From Thermus filiformis (GTDB taxonomy: Bacteria; Deinococcota; Deinococci; Deinococcales; Thermaceae): a stretch of 64,000 nucleotides of DNA. Positions 51,883 through 60,712 of the stretch are shown in pieces. The notes beneath the pieces are model-generated. The model was not told where the DNA came from, ran no database searches, and saw nothing but the letters and a program-made list of their open reading frames with translations. The stretch spans positions 162,691-226,690 of the forward strand of contig NZ_JPSL02000036.1 in assembly GCF_000771745.2 (NCBI RefSeq), written 5' to 3'. Each line of letters opens with the position of its first letter. The first letter of the stretch is position 1. The translations under genes were made by a program, and so were the position numbers.

Positions 51883-52797
51883 ATGCGGCGGCTTCCGTGG
51901 ACCCAGGGCCCCCTGGCCTTTCTGGCCCTCCCCCTCCTCCTCTACGCCGTCTGGGTGATCTACCCCACCCTCTCCACCCTCCTCCTCGCCTTTAGCGCCT
52001 GGGACGGGGTATCCCCCCAGGCCCCCTGGGTGGGGTGGGCCAACTTCCAGCGCCTTTGGCAGGACCCCGCCTTCTACCAGGCCTTACGGAACAACCTGGT
52101 GTGGCTTGGGGTTTTCCTGGCCATCCCGGCCTCGGGGGGGCTTTTTTTGGCCTACCTCCTCAACCACCCGGTGCCCGGGGAACGGTTCTTGAAGATGGCC
52201 TTCTACCTGCCCTTGGTCCTCTCCCTCACGGTGATCGCCCTGGTCTGGGCCTGGATCTACCACCCGGCCCAGGGGCTTCTCAACAGCTTCCTGGTCCTTC
52301 TGCTGGGAGGGTTTAAGGCCCTGGGCGTGCCCGTGGACCCGGAGGCCGCCCGAGGCCTGGGCTGGCTGGGAGACCCCAAGCTGGCCCTGGGGGCCATCCT
52401 GGCCGCCGCCTGCTGGCGCCAGGTGGGCTACGTGATGATCCTCTACCTGGCCGGGCTCAAGACCCTGGACCCCGAGGTGGTGGAGGCGGCCCAGGTGGAC
52501 GGGGCCACCGGCTGGACCCTCTTCCGCCGGATCATCTTCCCCCTCCTCGCCCCCATCACCACCCTGGTGGTGGTGGTGAGCACCGTGGACTCCCTGCGTT
52601 CCTTTGACCTGGTCTACGTGATGACCCGGGGAGGGCCCTTCCACAGCACCGAGGTTCTGGCCAACTACATGTACCTGTCCGCCTTCCACGACTACCAGAT
52701 GGGCTACGCTGCGGCCATCGCCGTGGTCCTTACGGGGATCACCCTGATTCCCATCGCCTTTTTCCTCTGGTACACCGTGCGCCGGGAGGAAGCGTGA
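51883..52797 (+). CDS. Sugar ABC transporter permease (MalF/UgpA type)
   Basis: This 304-residue permease has six predicted helices and the EAA loop VEAAQVDGATGWTLFRRIIFPLL. It starts with a short cytoplasmic segment and a helix (GPLAFLALPLLLYAVWVIYPTL), as in UgpA/MalF-type subunits. It forms a heterodimer with the next permease. The 10-bp gap to the binding protein and a 4-bp overlap with the next gene indicate one operon. No ATPase gene is linked; such systems often share an MsmK/MalK-type ATPase encoded elsewhere. Confidence 0.93.
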   Translation: MRRLPWTQGPLAFLALPLLLYAVWVIYPTLSTLLLAFSAWDGVSPQAPWVGWANFQRLWQDPAFYQALRNNLVWLGVFLAIPASGGLFLAYLLNHPVPGERFLKMAFYLPLVLSLTVIALVWAWIYHPAQGLLNSFLVLLLGGFKALGVPVDPEAARGLGWLGDPKLALGAILAAACWRQVGYVMILYLAGLKTLDPEVVEAAQVDGATGWTLFRRIIFPLLAPITTLVVVVSTVDSLRSFDLVYVMTRGGPFHSTEVLANYMYLSAFHDYQMGYAAAIAVVLTGITLIPIAFFLWYTVRREEA

Positions 52798-53537
52798 AAA
52801 ACCGTCTGTCCCCCTTTGCCGTCTTCGCCCTGTGGGTCTTGGCCCTGGTCTGGCTCCTGCCCCTTTTGGGGGCCTTTCTGGTGAGCCTGCGCACCCTGGA
52901 CGACCTCACCCTGCGGGGCTTCTGGAGCCTGCCCCAGGAGATCACCCTGGCCAACTACGCCCGGGCCTGGCGGGAGGCGGGCATAAGCCGTTACCTCCTG
53001 AACAGCTTCATCATCACCCTCCCCTCGCTGGTGGGCATCCTGGTCCTTTCCTCCATGGCCGCCTACGCCCTGGTCCGCTTCCGCTTCCGCCTGGCCTTTC
53101 CCCTTTACCTGATCTTTTTGGCCTTCAACATGGTGCCCTTCCAGATGCTCATGCTCCCCGTCTTCCGCCTGGCCAACCAGCTCGGGGTCTACGACACCTA
53201 CCTGGCCCCCATCCTCTTCCACACCGCCTTCCAGCTGGGCTTCGCCACCTTCGTGCTGCGCAACTTCGCCCGCACCATTCCCCCTTCCCTCTTTGAGTCG
53301 GCGGTGGTGGACGGGGCGGGGGAGTGGACCATCTTCTGGCGGATCGCCTGGCCCCTCATGCTCCCGGGTCTGGCGGCGGTGGCCACCTTGGAGTTCACCT
53401 GGATCTTCAACGACTTCCTCTGGGGCCTGGTCCTCCTGGCCCGGGACGAGCTTAAGCCCATCACCACGGGGCTGGCCAACCTCAGGGGGCAGTACACAGA
53501 CTTGACCGCTATGACGCATAAAGCCCCAGGAACCTGA
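52794..53537 (+). CDS. Sugar ABC transporter permease (MalG type), 3' end cut by an IS
   Basis: The native part (52,794-53,496, about 234 residues) shows the MalG-type body with the EAA loop FESAVVDGAGEWTIFWRIAWP and ends at GLANLRGQYT. The ISAs1 element starts at 53,497, so the last ~40 residues and final helix are replaced by 14 codons read from the IS. Family members normally run to about 270-280 residues. The protein is probably non-functional, and transport by this operon is likely lost. Confidence 0.88.
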   Translation: MKNRLSPFAVFALWVLALVWLLPLLGAFLVSLRTLDDLTLRGFWSLPQEITLANYARAWREAGISRYLLNSFIITLPSLVGILVLSSMAAYALVRFRFRLAFPLYLIFLAFNMVPFQMLMLPVFRLANQLGVYDTYLAPILFHTAFQLGFATFVLRNFARTIPPSLFESAVVDGAGEWTIFWRIAWPLMLPGLAAVATLEFTWIFNDFLWGLVLLARDELKPITTGLANLRGQYTDLTAMTHKAPGT

Positions 53538-54641
53538 GGGCGGAGAGGGGATGGAAGGAGAAAGCCTCTAGGGCCGCCTTCTTTTGCCTAATCCCCTCCC
53601 GGTGCAACAGCGACACCAGAAAGGCCCGAAGCACCGCCAACACCTGTGCCCCCACCCTGCGCACCTGGCAGGCATCTTCCTTGAAGAGCACGTCCCGCAC
53701 CCAGAAGGAACCGTTCTCTATCCCCCACCGGGCTACCAGCAACTCCCCAAGCCGCCTCGCATCCGCCACCTCCGGCCCCAAACTCGTCAGGGCATGGCTC
53801 AGCGTCCTCCGCACCTCCCCCGTCCCCTTGTGCACCACCACCCGCTCCAACCGCACCACCTGCCTCGCCCCGGGAAAGGCCCGTATCTCCTCCGGCAAGT
53901 GGGGAGAAGCCCACACCCGATAGGTCCATACCTCTCCATCCCCCCCCCCCCGCCACTCAGCTTCTGTCTCCCCGGGAAGGCGCTTCTCTTCCATCCCCTT
54001 GAAGACCTCCTCCGTCCACTCCAAAAGCTCCCCCTGGTTGCCCTTCAGGACGAAGAGGTAGTCCCCCCTTTTTCCACCACCTTCCGGGCGACCTTCGGGT
54101 ACAGGTAGCCCGCGTCCCCCACCACCAGCCTTCCCGCAAGCCCCTCGGCCCCAAGGCGCCCGAGGAGCTCCAGAAGGGCCTCGCTCTCCCTCCCCTCTGC
54201 CCGGGCCTGGGCCAGGGTGGTGTGCAGGTGAAGGGCGAGCACCTCCACCAGCTTGACCTGGGGAGCGTTCCCCTTGCGGCTGTTCCTCAGGACCTTCCCG
54301 TCGGCGACGAGGACCGCTGCGAGATCGGCTTCCGGGAAGACGGAGCGCAAAGCCTCCTGAAGGTCCTGAGGGTCCAGGCGGTGCAGGATGGTGGTCACGG
54401 TGTAGTGGCCTGGGGGCTTACGCAGGCCCAGGAGGGGGAGAAGCTCAGGGTTTTCGCGGGCGAAGCGGGCGACACCGCGAAGGGAGTCTACGCGGCAAAG
54501 GAAGGCCACCAGGATGAGGCCCAGGAGTCCCCAGAGGGGGTACTGCCGGTTTTGGGCGCGGGGGTCGGGGATCTTGGTCAAGGCCTCTTTGAGCTTCATG
54601 TCCTCTTGTCTACACCAAGGGACGAATAGCGGTCAAGTCTG
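53497..54641 (-). mobile_element. ISAs1-family insertion sequence, copy 2 (inverted)
   Basis: The element is again 1,145 bp with the same 16-bp inverted repeats (53,497-53,512 and 54,626-54,641) and a transposase on the minus strand. It is nearly identical to copy 1. The 9 bp on each side differ (GGCAGTACA versus GGCCGCCTG), so there is no target duplication. Together with the two flanking broken genes this indicates a rearrangement or adjacent deletion. Confidence 0.92.
53509..54599 (-). CDS. ISAs1-family transposase, split by the same -1 frameshift (copy 2)
   Basis: The first part is 54,599-54,045 and the second 54,024-53,509. The frames again meet at A5G6. Visible differences from copy 1 are a Glu-to-Lys change just before the shift site, and three substitutions that turn GGGTGGAGCGGG into a run of twelve G (53,940-53,951 on the plus strand as C12), changing VER to GGG. 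The second part still holds the DYLFVLKGNQ region. Confidence 0.82.
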
Positions 54642-54659
54642 GGCCGCCTGCCTCCCTAC

Positions 54660-57600
54660 TTGCACGGGAGCAAACCCCTCATCCGCGTCTACTTGGTGGT
54701 GGAGCGCGACCTCTTGGAAGACCGTCTGAACGCCCTAGTGGCCCACGTGGCCCTGGGGGAGGAGACCCTGGGGGAGGGGGAGATCGCCTTTGAAGAGGAG
54801 GGGGAGAAGCTCAGGGTTTTGGTCGGGGAGGGGGATAAGAAAACGGACAAGGGCTTCGTGTTGCAGGAGATCCGCGACAAGCCCTGGTCCGGTGATCCCA
54901 AGGTGGACGACCGGGAGGAGGGAGAACTCGTCGCCCGCTTCTTCCAGCGGCTGGTGAAGGCCATCCAGGAGGAGGGGGAGACCTGGGAGCTCATGGGCGT
55001 ACTCGGGAACGAAGAGGCGCAGCAAGAGGGTTTTTACCCCCTCCACCTCTACGTCTGGTCCAGCCGGGAGGTCAAGGACCTGGTGGCCGCGGTGTTGCGC
55101 TCCGGAGACAAGGCGGGGCCCCTCCTGGAGGCCCTGTGGCACCTCTTGGGGTGCCGGGAGAGCCTGGAGCAGCTCATCTACTCCAGCCTCCAGGAGGAGG
55201 TCCAGACCCGGTACGCCGTGGGGTCCACCTCCCAGGGCCTCATCGCCGTTACCCGGCTTCTCTGGCCTAGGGGCAAGGGTAATAAGCCGGCTCCTTTCCT
55301 CTGGAAGGCAAACTGGAAGGCAAACGGGCTTGATTTTCGGTGGCTCTTCCGCCCGTGGCACTTTGACTTCGTCGCCAAGGAAGAGGTGAACGGGCAGAGT
55401 TATTACCCCGAGATTCGTAGCCGGCACTACGACGCCCTCCCTCCCGTTTATTGGCGGGCCTTCTGGAAGGTCCCCTTACCGGAGAACGACTCCGTCAAGG
55501 GCTTGATGAACGGGGTACGGCAGGCGGCGCCCCATCTTCCCCTCTACCTGGCGACCCGGGTCGTGGCGCTGCGCTGGCTGGAGGAGCCGATCCCCAAGAA
55601 CAAACAGATCCGGAAGCCCCTCCTTTCTCTGGCGGCCCTGCCCGACTTCCGCCTTCAGGACCGGGGGGTGGTGGGGGCGGCCCTGGACTTCCTCCGCTTT
55701 GAGCACCACGTCCGGTTCAGCAACTGGCTTGCCGACAAGACCCTGTCCCCTAAGCTCCGGGTCCTGAACGGGATGGCCCTTCTCCTTGAGAGGATTCACT
55801 TCGAGGAGATTTTAGAAGAGGGGAGTCGCTTCCCCAAGACCCGCATTACCGCCCAGATTCACCTCCCCCAGGGCATGACCCTTAGGGACCTAGAGGCCCG
55901 GTTCACCCTGGGAGAGGGGGACTTCGTGCGCCTCTCTCCCGTGGACTCGCCCGATAGGCAGAAGCTCACCTCTCCCCTTTACGAGGGGGTGACGGCCATA
56001 CTGGAAAAGCTGGACTGGGAGAAGGGGGAGGTGGAGCTCCAACTCGTTCCTAACCTTTATGCGGATCGTTACGTGCTTTCCTCCGTCCGCCCAGATAACC
56101 CTTGGTCCCTGGCTGTGATGGACTCGAGCCCCTCGGACTACGTGGCCCGTCGGGTGGACGCCCGACTGAGCCAGGTCCTCGGCTCCTCGGGCCATGGTCC
56201 TCACCGGATGGACGCCTTTCTGGGCGAGGCCCAGGAGAAGGGCCGCCTGGTGAATGCCTTCTTTGAGCCGGCTCATCCCCAGATTCCCCGCCTCAGCCCT
56301 GAGCCTGAGATCGAACAGCGGGCCCGAGCGCTCCTGGATCAGATGGGGGACCTCCTCAACGATACGCAGAAGAGGGCGATTCTGGAGGGTCTTTCCACCC
56401 GGGTCCACCTGTTGCAGGGTCCCCCGGGTACGGGGAAGACCCAGGCGACGGCCGTAGCCCTCCTTCTCTGGCTTCAACTCTTCCGGGCCCCTATGATCGT
56501 GGCGGCCTCCACCCACACCGCGGTGGACACCCTTCTGGACAGGGTCCACGGACTTATGAGCGATGTGCGAAGCGCATTTGAAAGAGCGAGGCTGGGGTGG
56601 GTGGAGCTCAGGCTGGTGAGACTTGAAGCGAAGGAAGAGGGAAAGAAAAAGGATAACCAAGAAGGTGGGCAAGAGGTAAAGCAGGAAAACCCGAAAAAAG
56701 GACTTCCGGTCTTCTTTGGGACTACTAATGCCCTCCTGAAAAATCTTGATCTTGCCTCTGTCCCTCTCCTCCTGGTGGACGAGGCCAGCATGATGCCCTT
56801 CCCCCACTTCCTGGCCCTGGCCACCTTGCTGGACCTAAAGGGGGACAGGTGGCGGGTGATGCTCACGGGCGACCACCGCCAGCTCCCCCCCATCATCCAG
56901 CACCAGTGGGAGGAAGAGGACCGCCCCGGGGTTCAGCGCTACCTGCCCTACCTGAGCGCCTTTGAGGCCCTTCTCTGCATAGCGGATGAGGCCCTTCTCT
57001 GCATAGCGGAGAAGCTAAAAGATCCCTATTGTGTCACCCTCTCCCGCCTCGACCACACCCACCGCCTCCCCGCCGAGGTGCGTCACCTCATCCAGCCCCT
57101 TTACCACCGGGACGGGGTGAGCCTCAAGGGACGAGAGGGATTGGGGGGAAAGCCCCAAGGGAAGGTGAGCCTGTGGGAGGCGGTCTGGAAAGGAGGGGAG
57201 GGGGTCTACCTTCTGGTCCACGAGGAGGACTCGAGCCGCAAGCGCAACCCCTTGGAAGCGGAGCTGATCGCCCGCGTTCTGGAGGCCGCCCCAGATCTCC
57301 TCCCGGAGGACGTGGCCGTGGTCACCCCCTTCCGGGCCCACCGCACCCTTCTGCGGGAGCGTCTGAGGGGAAAGGTGGACCTGGTGGACACGGTGGAGCG
57401 GCTTCAGGGCGGGGAGAGGAGAGTGATCTTCTACTCCGCCTGTGCCAGCGACCCCGCGGGCCTCATGGAGCTGCAGGAGTTCCTGCTGGACGTGAACAGG
57501 ACCAACGTGGCCTTTTCCCGGGCCAAGGAAAAGCTGGTGGTGGTGGTCTCGGAAAACCTCTTGGGCTACATCCCCCAGGAACGGGAGGCCTACGAGGACG

Positions 57601-57725
57601 CGGTTTTGTGGAAGACCCTCCGGGAACTCTGCCGGGAGGAGGTGGCCCGGGAGGAGGTGGCGTGGGGAGGAAGGCGGTACGGGGTGAGGCTCCTCGTCCC
57701 AGGAAAGGAGGAAGCGGATGCGTGA
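54660..57725 (+). CDS. Superfamily 1 helicase (Dna2/UPF1-like), N-terminus lost to an IS
   Basis: This frame gives 1,021 residues from TTG, and a few in-frame codons continue back to the IS edge at 54,642, so the true N-terminus is missing. The first ~570 residues are unrecognised. Then come Walker A GPPGTGKTQAT (about residue 584), Walker B LLLVDEASMMP (about 702), motif III TGDHRQLPP and the late VDTVERLQGGERRVIFYS and NVAFSRAKEKLVVV. This is a Dna2/UPF1-like SF1 helicase. A Lys/Glu linker (about 655-682) is AT-richer than its surroundings. It overlaps the MoxR gene by 8 bp. Confidence 0.82.
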   Translation: MHGSKPLIRVYLVVERDLLEDRLNALVAHVALGEETLGEGEIAFEEEGEKLRVLVGEGDKKTDKGFVLQEIRDKPWSGDPKVDDREEGELVARFFQRLVKAIQEEGETWELMGVLGNEEAQQEGFYPLHLYVWSSREVKDLVAAVLRSGDKAGPLLEALWHLLGCRESLEQLIYSSLQEEVQTRYAVGSTSQGLIAVTRLLWPRGKGNKPAPFLWKANWKANGLDFRWLFRPWHFDFVAKEEVNGQSYYPEIRSRHYDALPPVYWRAFWKVPLPENDSVKGLMNGVRQAAPHLPLYLATRVVALRWLEEPIPKNKQIRKPLLSLAALPDFRLQDRGVVGAALDFLRFEHHVRFSNWLADKTLSPKLRVLNGMALLLERIHFEEILEEGSRFPKTRITAQIHLPQGMTLRDLEARFTLGEGDFVRLSPVDSPDRQKLTSPLYEGVTAILEKLDWEKGEVELQLVPNLYADRYVLSSVRPDNPWSLAVMDSSPSDYVARRVDARLSQVLGSSGHGPHRMDAFLGEAQEKGRLVNAFFEPAHPQIPRLSPEPEIEQRARALLDQMGDLLNDTQKRAILEGLSTRVHLLQGPPGTGKTQATAVALLLWLQLFRAPMIVAASTHTAVDTLLDRVHGLMSDVRSAFERARLGWVELRLVRLEAKEEGKKKDNQEGGQEVKQENPKKGLPVFFGTTNALLKNLDLASVPLLLVDEASMMPFPHFLALATLLDLKGDRWRVMLTGDHRQLPPIIQHQWEEEDRPGVQRYLPYLSAFEALLCIADEALLCIAEKLKDPYCVTLSRLDHTHRLPAEVRHLIQPLYHRDGVSLKGREGLGGKPQGKVSLWEAVWKGGEGVYLLVHEEDSSRKRNPLEAELIARVLEAAPDLLPEDVAVVTPFRAHRTLLRERLRGKVDLVDTVERLQGGERRVIFYSACASDPAGLMELQEFLLDVNRTNVAFSRAKEKLVVVVSENLLGYIPQEREAYEDAVLWKTLRELCREEVAREEVAWGGRRYGVRLLVPGKEEADA

Positions 57726-58851
57726 CGGGGTACAGACGAGCGCCAGCTACCGCACCCACGTTCGGGTAATTCTGACCGCCCTCACGGCCCGGGTCCCCCT
57801 CTACATCGAGGGAGCCCCGGGCGGGGGCAAGACCGCCACCGTGGAAGCGGTGGCCCGCTGGCTGAAGCGTCCCCTGGTGACCGTGATCGGGGCCACCCGG
57901 GACCGGACCGACTTCGGCGGATGGCCCCGGTACAGCCCAGAGGAGGACCGGGTGAAGCTCTACCCCTTTCCCTGGGTCCAGGAGCTGGTGGAGGCCGGGG
58001 AGCGGGGCATCCTCTTCATCGACGAGATGAACTCCAACGAGGATATCTTCCCGGTGCTTCTGCGGGTCTTGGCCGAGCGGTACATCGGCGACATCCGCTT
58101 CCACGGGGACATCTTGGCCGCGGGCAACCCGGAGGAGCTCTCCGTGGCCGGCCTCCTTCTTCCCCCGCCCGTGGCCAACCGGGTGATCCACTACTCTTGG
58201 GAGGTCTCCCCCCGGGAGTGGGCCCAGGGCATGCGCCAGGGCTTTGAGCGCTTTTACCAGGACCTCCCCCCGCCCCCACCCCGGGAGTCGTTGGAGGCCC
58301 AAATCCAAAAGGCCAAGACCCTGGTGGCCTCGTACATCGAGCGCAACCCCACCGCCCTGCACCGCTTCCCCCAGGACCGCCTCCACGGCCCCTGGCCCTC
58401 TCCCAGGTCCTGGGAGCTCCTGGCCCGGTTCCTGGGGGCCGCCTGGGCCCTGGGCTTTGATGAAGAGGTCCAGGCCGCGGGGGCCTGGGGGGCGGTGGGG
58501 GAGGAGGGCTACGGCTTCATGACCTTCCTCAGGGAGCTAGACCTCCCGCCGGTGGAGGAGCTCCTGGCCGACCCCCATAGGCTTCCGGTCAGGGAGGACT
58601 CTGCCTACGTCAGCATGATGAACGTGGCCAGCCACGTGGTGCACAACCCCACCCCCTGGAACTGGCAGCAGGCCTGGAGGGTCCTGAAGCACGCGGCCGA
58701 ACAAAGGAAGGCCGACCTGGCCGCCCGGGCCGCCCAGCTTTTGGTGGAGGCTTACAACAACTTCCTCCCTGAGGTGCGGAGTTCCCTCCCCATACCCAGG
58801 AGCGAGCTTTCGGCCTTCCGGGAGCTCATCGAGGCCATCCGGTCCTTCTAG
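57718..58851 (+). CDS. MoxR-like AAA+ ATPase of the helicase cluster
   Basis: This 377-residue ATPase has Walker A GAPGGGKTATVEAVA (residues 32-39), RDRTDFGGWPRYS, Walker B GILFIDEMNSNEDIFPVLLRVL and the sensor region AAGNPEEL. The C-terminal 160 residues are specific to this group. MoxR proteins act on VWA partners, and a VWA-containing gene follows 12 bp downstream. The ATG overlaps the helicase stop, so all three genes are linked. It is distinct from the MoxR at 7,680. Confidence 0.9.
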   Translation: MRDGVQTSASYRTHVRVILTALTARVPLYIEGAPGGGKTATVEAVARWLKRPLVTVIGATRDRTDFGGWPRYSPEEDRVKLYPFPWVQELVEAGERGILFIDEMNSNEDIFPVLLRVLAERYIGDIRFHGDILAAGNPEELSVAGLLLPPPVANRVIHYSWEVSPREWAQGMRQGFERFYQDLPPPPPRESLEAQIQKAKTLVASYIERNPTALHRFPQDRLHGPWPSPRSWELLARFLGAAWALGFDEEVQAAGAWGAVGEEGYGFMTFLRELDLPPVEELLADPHRLPVREDSAYVSMMNVASHVVHNPTPWNWQQAWRVLKHAAEQRKADLAARAAQLLVEAYNNFLPEVRSSLPIPRSELSAFRELIEAIRSF

Positions 58852-58863
58852 GGGAGGTGGGGC

Positions 58864-60627
58864 GTGCACCCCATCCGTCGGGTGAACGCAGGGGAAGGGG
58901 AGACCGCCCGCTTCCGCACGGCCCGGGTGGTCCTGGCCCGCAAGTGGCCCTACTTGTACCCCGCCCTCTTCCAGGCCGTCTTCGTGGAGACCTCAGCCGT
59001 TCCCACGGCCGGCGTGGACGACCGGCTGCGCATCTACTTCAACCCCGAGTGGACCCGGACCCTCGTGAACGAGGAGCTCCTGGGCCTTCTCGCCCACGAG
59101 GTCCTCCACTGGGTCCGGGGGCACACCGGGAAGCGGGGAGAGGCTCTGCTGGACACCCTTCTGCTGGCCCTGGAAGGTTTGGGCTACCCGCCTGGGAAGG
59201 GGACGCGGGCCCTCGCCCATGGCCTGGCCAACCTGGCCGCCGACCTGGCGGTGAACGGGGACCTGGGGGCGGCGGGCTTCCAGCTCCCCTCCGGTGCGTT
59301 CCTCCCGAAGAACTTCGGCCTGGAGCCCCATCTCACCACGGAGGCCTACGCGGACATCCTGCTGCGCCTCGTGCCCCCTTACAAGAAAGAGAAAGGTGAG
59401 GAGACGGGTGGAGAAGAGCGGGACCAAGGTTCTGAGGGGGAGCGGGACCAGCGAGAGGGCGGAGAGGGGGAAGGGAATGGGGGCAAAGACGAGGGGAGTG
59501 GGGAAGGAACAGGCCAGGGCTCTAAGGGAGGCGGGGAAGAAAGTCGGGGGAAAGAAGGGGAAGGGAAGCGAGAAGGTGAGGAAGGGAAGGGTGGACCGGG
59601 GGCTCAGAAAGGGGAAGGTGGGGACACGGGTGGAAAAGGGCAGGACCAGGGTTCTGAGGAGGAGCCGGACCAGCCAGAGGGGGGAAAGGGAGACAAAGAT
59701 GGGAATGAGGGCGGTGGGCAAGCAACAGGTGGGGGAGCAACAGGCCAGGGTTCTGAGGGAGGCTGGGCAGAAAGCCGTGGGAAGAAAGGGGAAGGGAAGC
59801 GGGCGGGCGAGGGAGGGGAGGACGGACCGGAGGCTCGGGGGCTCCCTGACCCGGCCTCGAGGCTACCGGGAGACCTCCGCCGGGCCCTCGAGGGACTCCT
59901 GAGGGACCTCTTCCCTGGACCGGGCCCGGAGGCGACGGAGGGGTTAGACGAGGAGGCCCCGGGGCTTTCCGAGGCTTGGGGGCAGGTGGTGCGGCGCCAG
60001 GTGGCCACGGAGGTCGTGAAGGTCCTCCGGCACACAAAGACCCGGGGAGACGTGCCCCTGGGCCTGGCGCGCTGGGCGGAGGAGCTCCTCAGTCCCAAGG
60101 TGCGCTGGGAGGGCCTCCTCCGCCAGGCCGTCCACCGGGAGCTGGTCACCCTGCGCCAGCGTCGCCTTCCCAGCTACAGCGTTGCCCACCGCCGGAGCGA
60201 GGAGCTCTACCCCTTCCTCATCCCCGGCCGCTACGGCTACAAGCCCAAGGTGGCGGTGGTGGTGGACACCTCGGGGAGCGTGAGCGACCGGATGCTGGCC
60301 CAGGCCCTGGCGGAGGTGCGGCGCATGGTGCGTCAGGGGGCCAGGGTTTGGGTCTACTCCGTGGACGCCGCGGTCCACCATGTGGAGCGCCTCTTCCGGC
60401 CCGACCAGATCAAGGCCCTCTACGGGGGTGGGGGCACGGACATGGGGGTGGGTCTGGAACGGGCCCTGGCCGACGGCCACGACCTGATCGTGGTCCTGAC
60501 GGACGGCTACACCCCGTGGCCTGGCTCCCCGCCCCGGGCCCGGGTGGTGGTGGGCCTCTTCTACAAGCAGGGAACGCCCCCACCGCCACCTCCCTGGGCC
60601 AAGGTGGTCCTCATCCCCGTGGAGTGA
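58864..60627 (+). CDS. Putative metallopeptidase with C-terminal VWA domain (DUF2201-like)
   Basis: This 587-residue protein has an N-terminal zinc-peptidase-like domain with HEVLHWVRGH (HExxH at residues 78-82). A low-complexity Gly/Glu/Lys linker follows (about residues 175-330). The C-terminal VWA domain has the MIDAS motif DTSGSVS (Asp near 468), a later GGGGTDMGVG Thr and LTDGYTP. This is the DUF2201 type of MoxR-associated protein. The linker is an approximate tandem duplication of about 75 residues. The start is GTG 58,864 after a GGGGAGG site. Confidence 0.87.
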   Translation: MHPIRRVNAGEGETARFRTARVVLARKWPYLYPALFQAVFVETSAVPTAGVDDRLRIYFNPEWTRTLVNEELLGLLAHEVLHWVRGHTGKRGEALLDTLLLALEGLGYPPGKGTRALAHGLANLAADLAVNGDLGAAGFQLPSGAFLPKNFGLEPHLTTEAYADILLRLVPPYKKEKGEETGGEERDQGSEGERDQREGGEGEGNGGKDEGSGEGTGQGSKGGGEESRGKEGEGKREGEEGKGGPGAQKGEGGDTGGKGQDQGSEEEPDQPEGGKGDKDGNEGGGQATGGGATGQGSEGGWAESRGKKGEGKRAGEGGEDGPEARGLPDPASRLPGDLRRALEGLLRDLFPGPGPEATEGLDEEAPGLSEAWGQVVRRQVATEVVKVLRHTKTRGDVPLGLARWAEELLSPKVRWEGLLRQAVHRELVTLRQRRLPSYSVAHRRSEELYPFLIPGRYGYKPKVAVVVDTSGSVSDRMLAQALAEVRRMVRQGARVWVYSVDAAVHHVERLFRPDQIKALYGGGGTDMGVGLERALADGHDLIVVLTDGYTPWPGSPPRARVVVGLFYKQGTPPPPPPWAKVVLIPVE

Positions 60628-60712
60628 AGAGAAGACTGCCCGCCCTGCCCGGCGCTTTGGAGCAAGCGGGGGCCCCGGGAGGGCCCCAGGGCCCCGCCTT
60701 CCCTGGTTGGGG
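60628..60712. other. Convergent intergenic region with GC palindromes
   Basis: The 85 bp between the metallopeptidase-VWA gene and the convergent VWA gene contain GGGGCCCC and GGGCCCTGGGGCCC-like short palindromes. They may form a bidirectional stop signal; there is no T-run. Nothing else is seen. Confidence 0.4.

Noticed and set aside
49274..54641. Composite transposon made of two ISAs1 copies carrying the sugar transporter
   Set aside because: Copy 1 has its own 9-bp duplication on both sides, and no duplication joins the outer ends, so the copies inserted separately.
59399..59850. Frameshift or pseudogene in the metallopeptidase-VWA gene because of its low-complexity middle
   Set aside because: One frame stays open through the linker and both flanking domains are intact, so the linker is real coding sequence.
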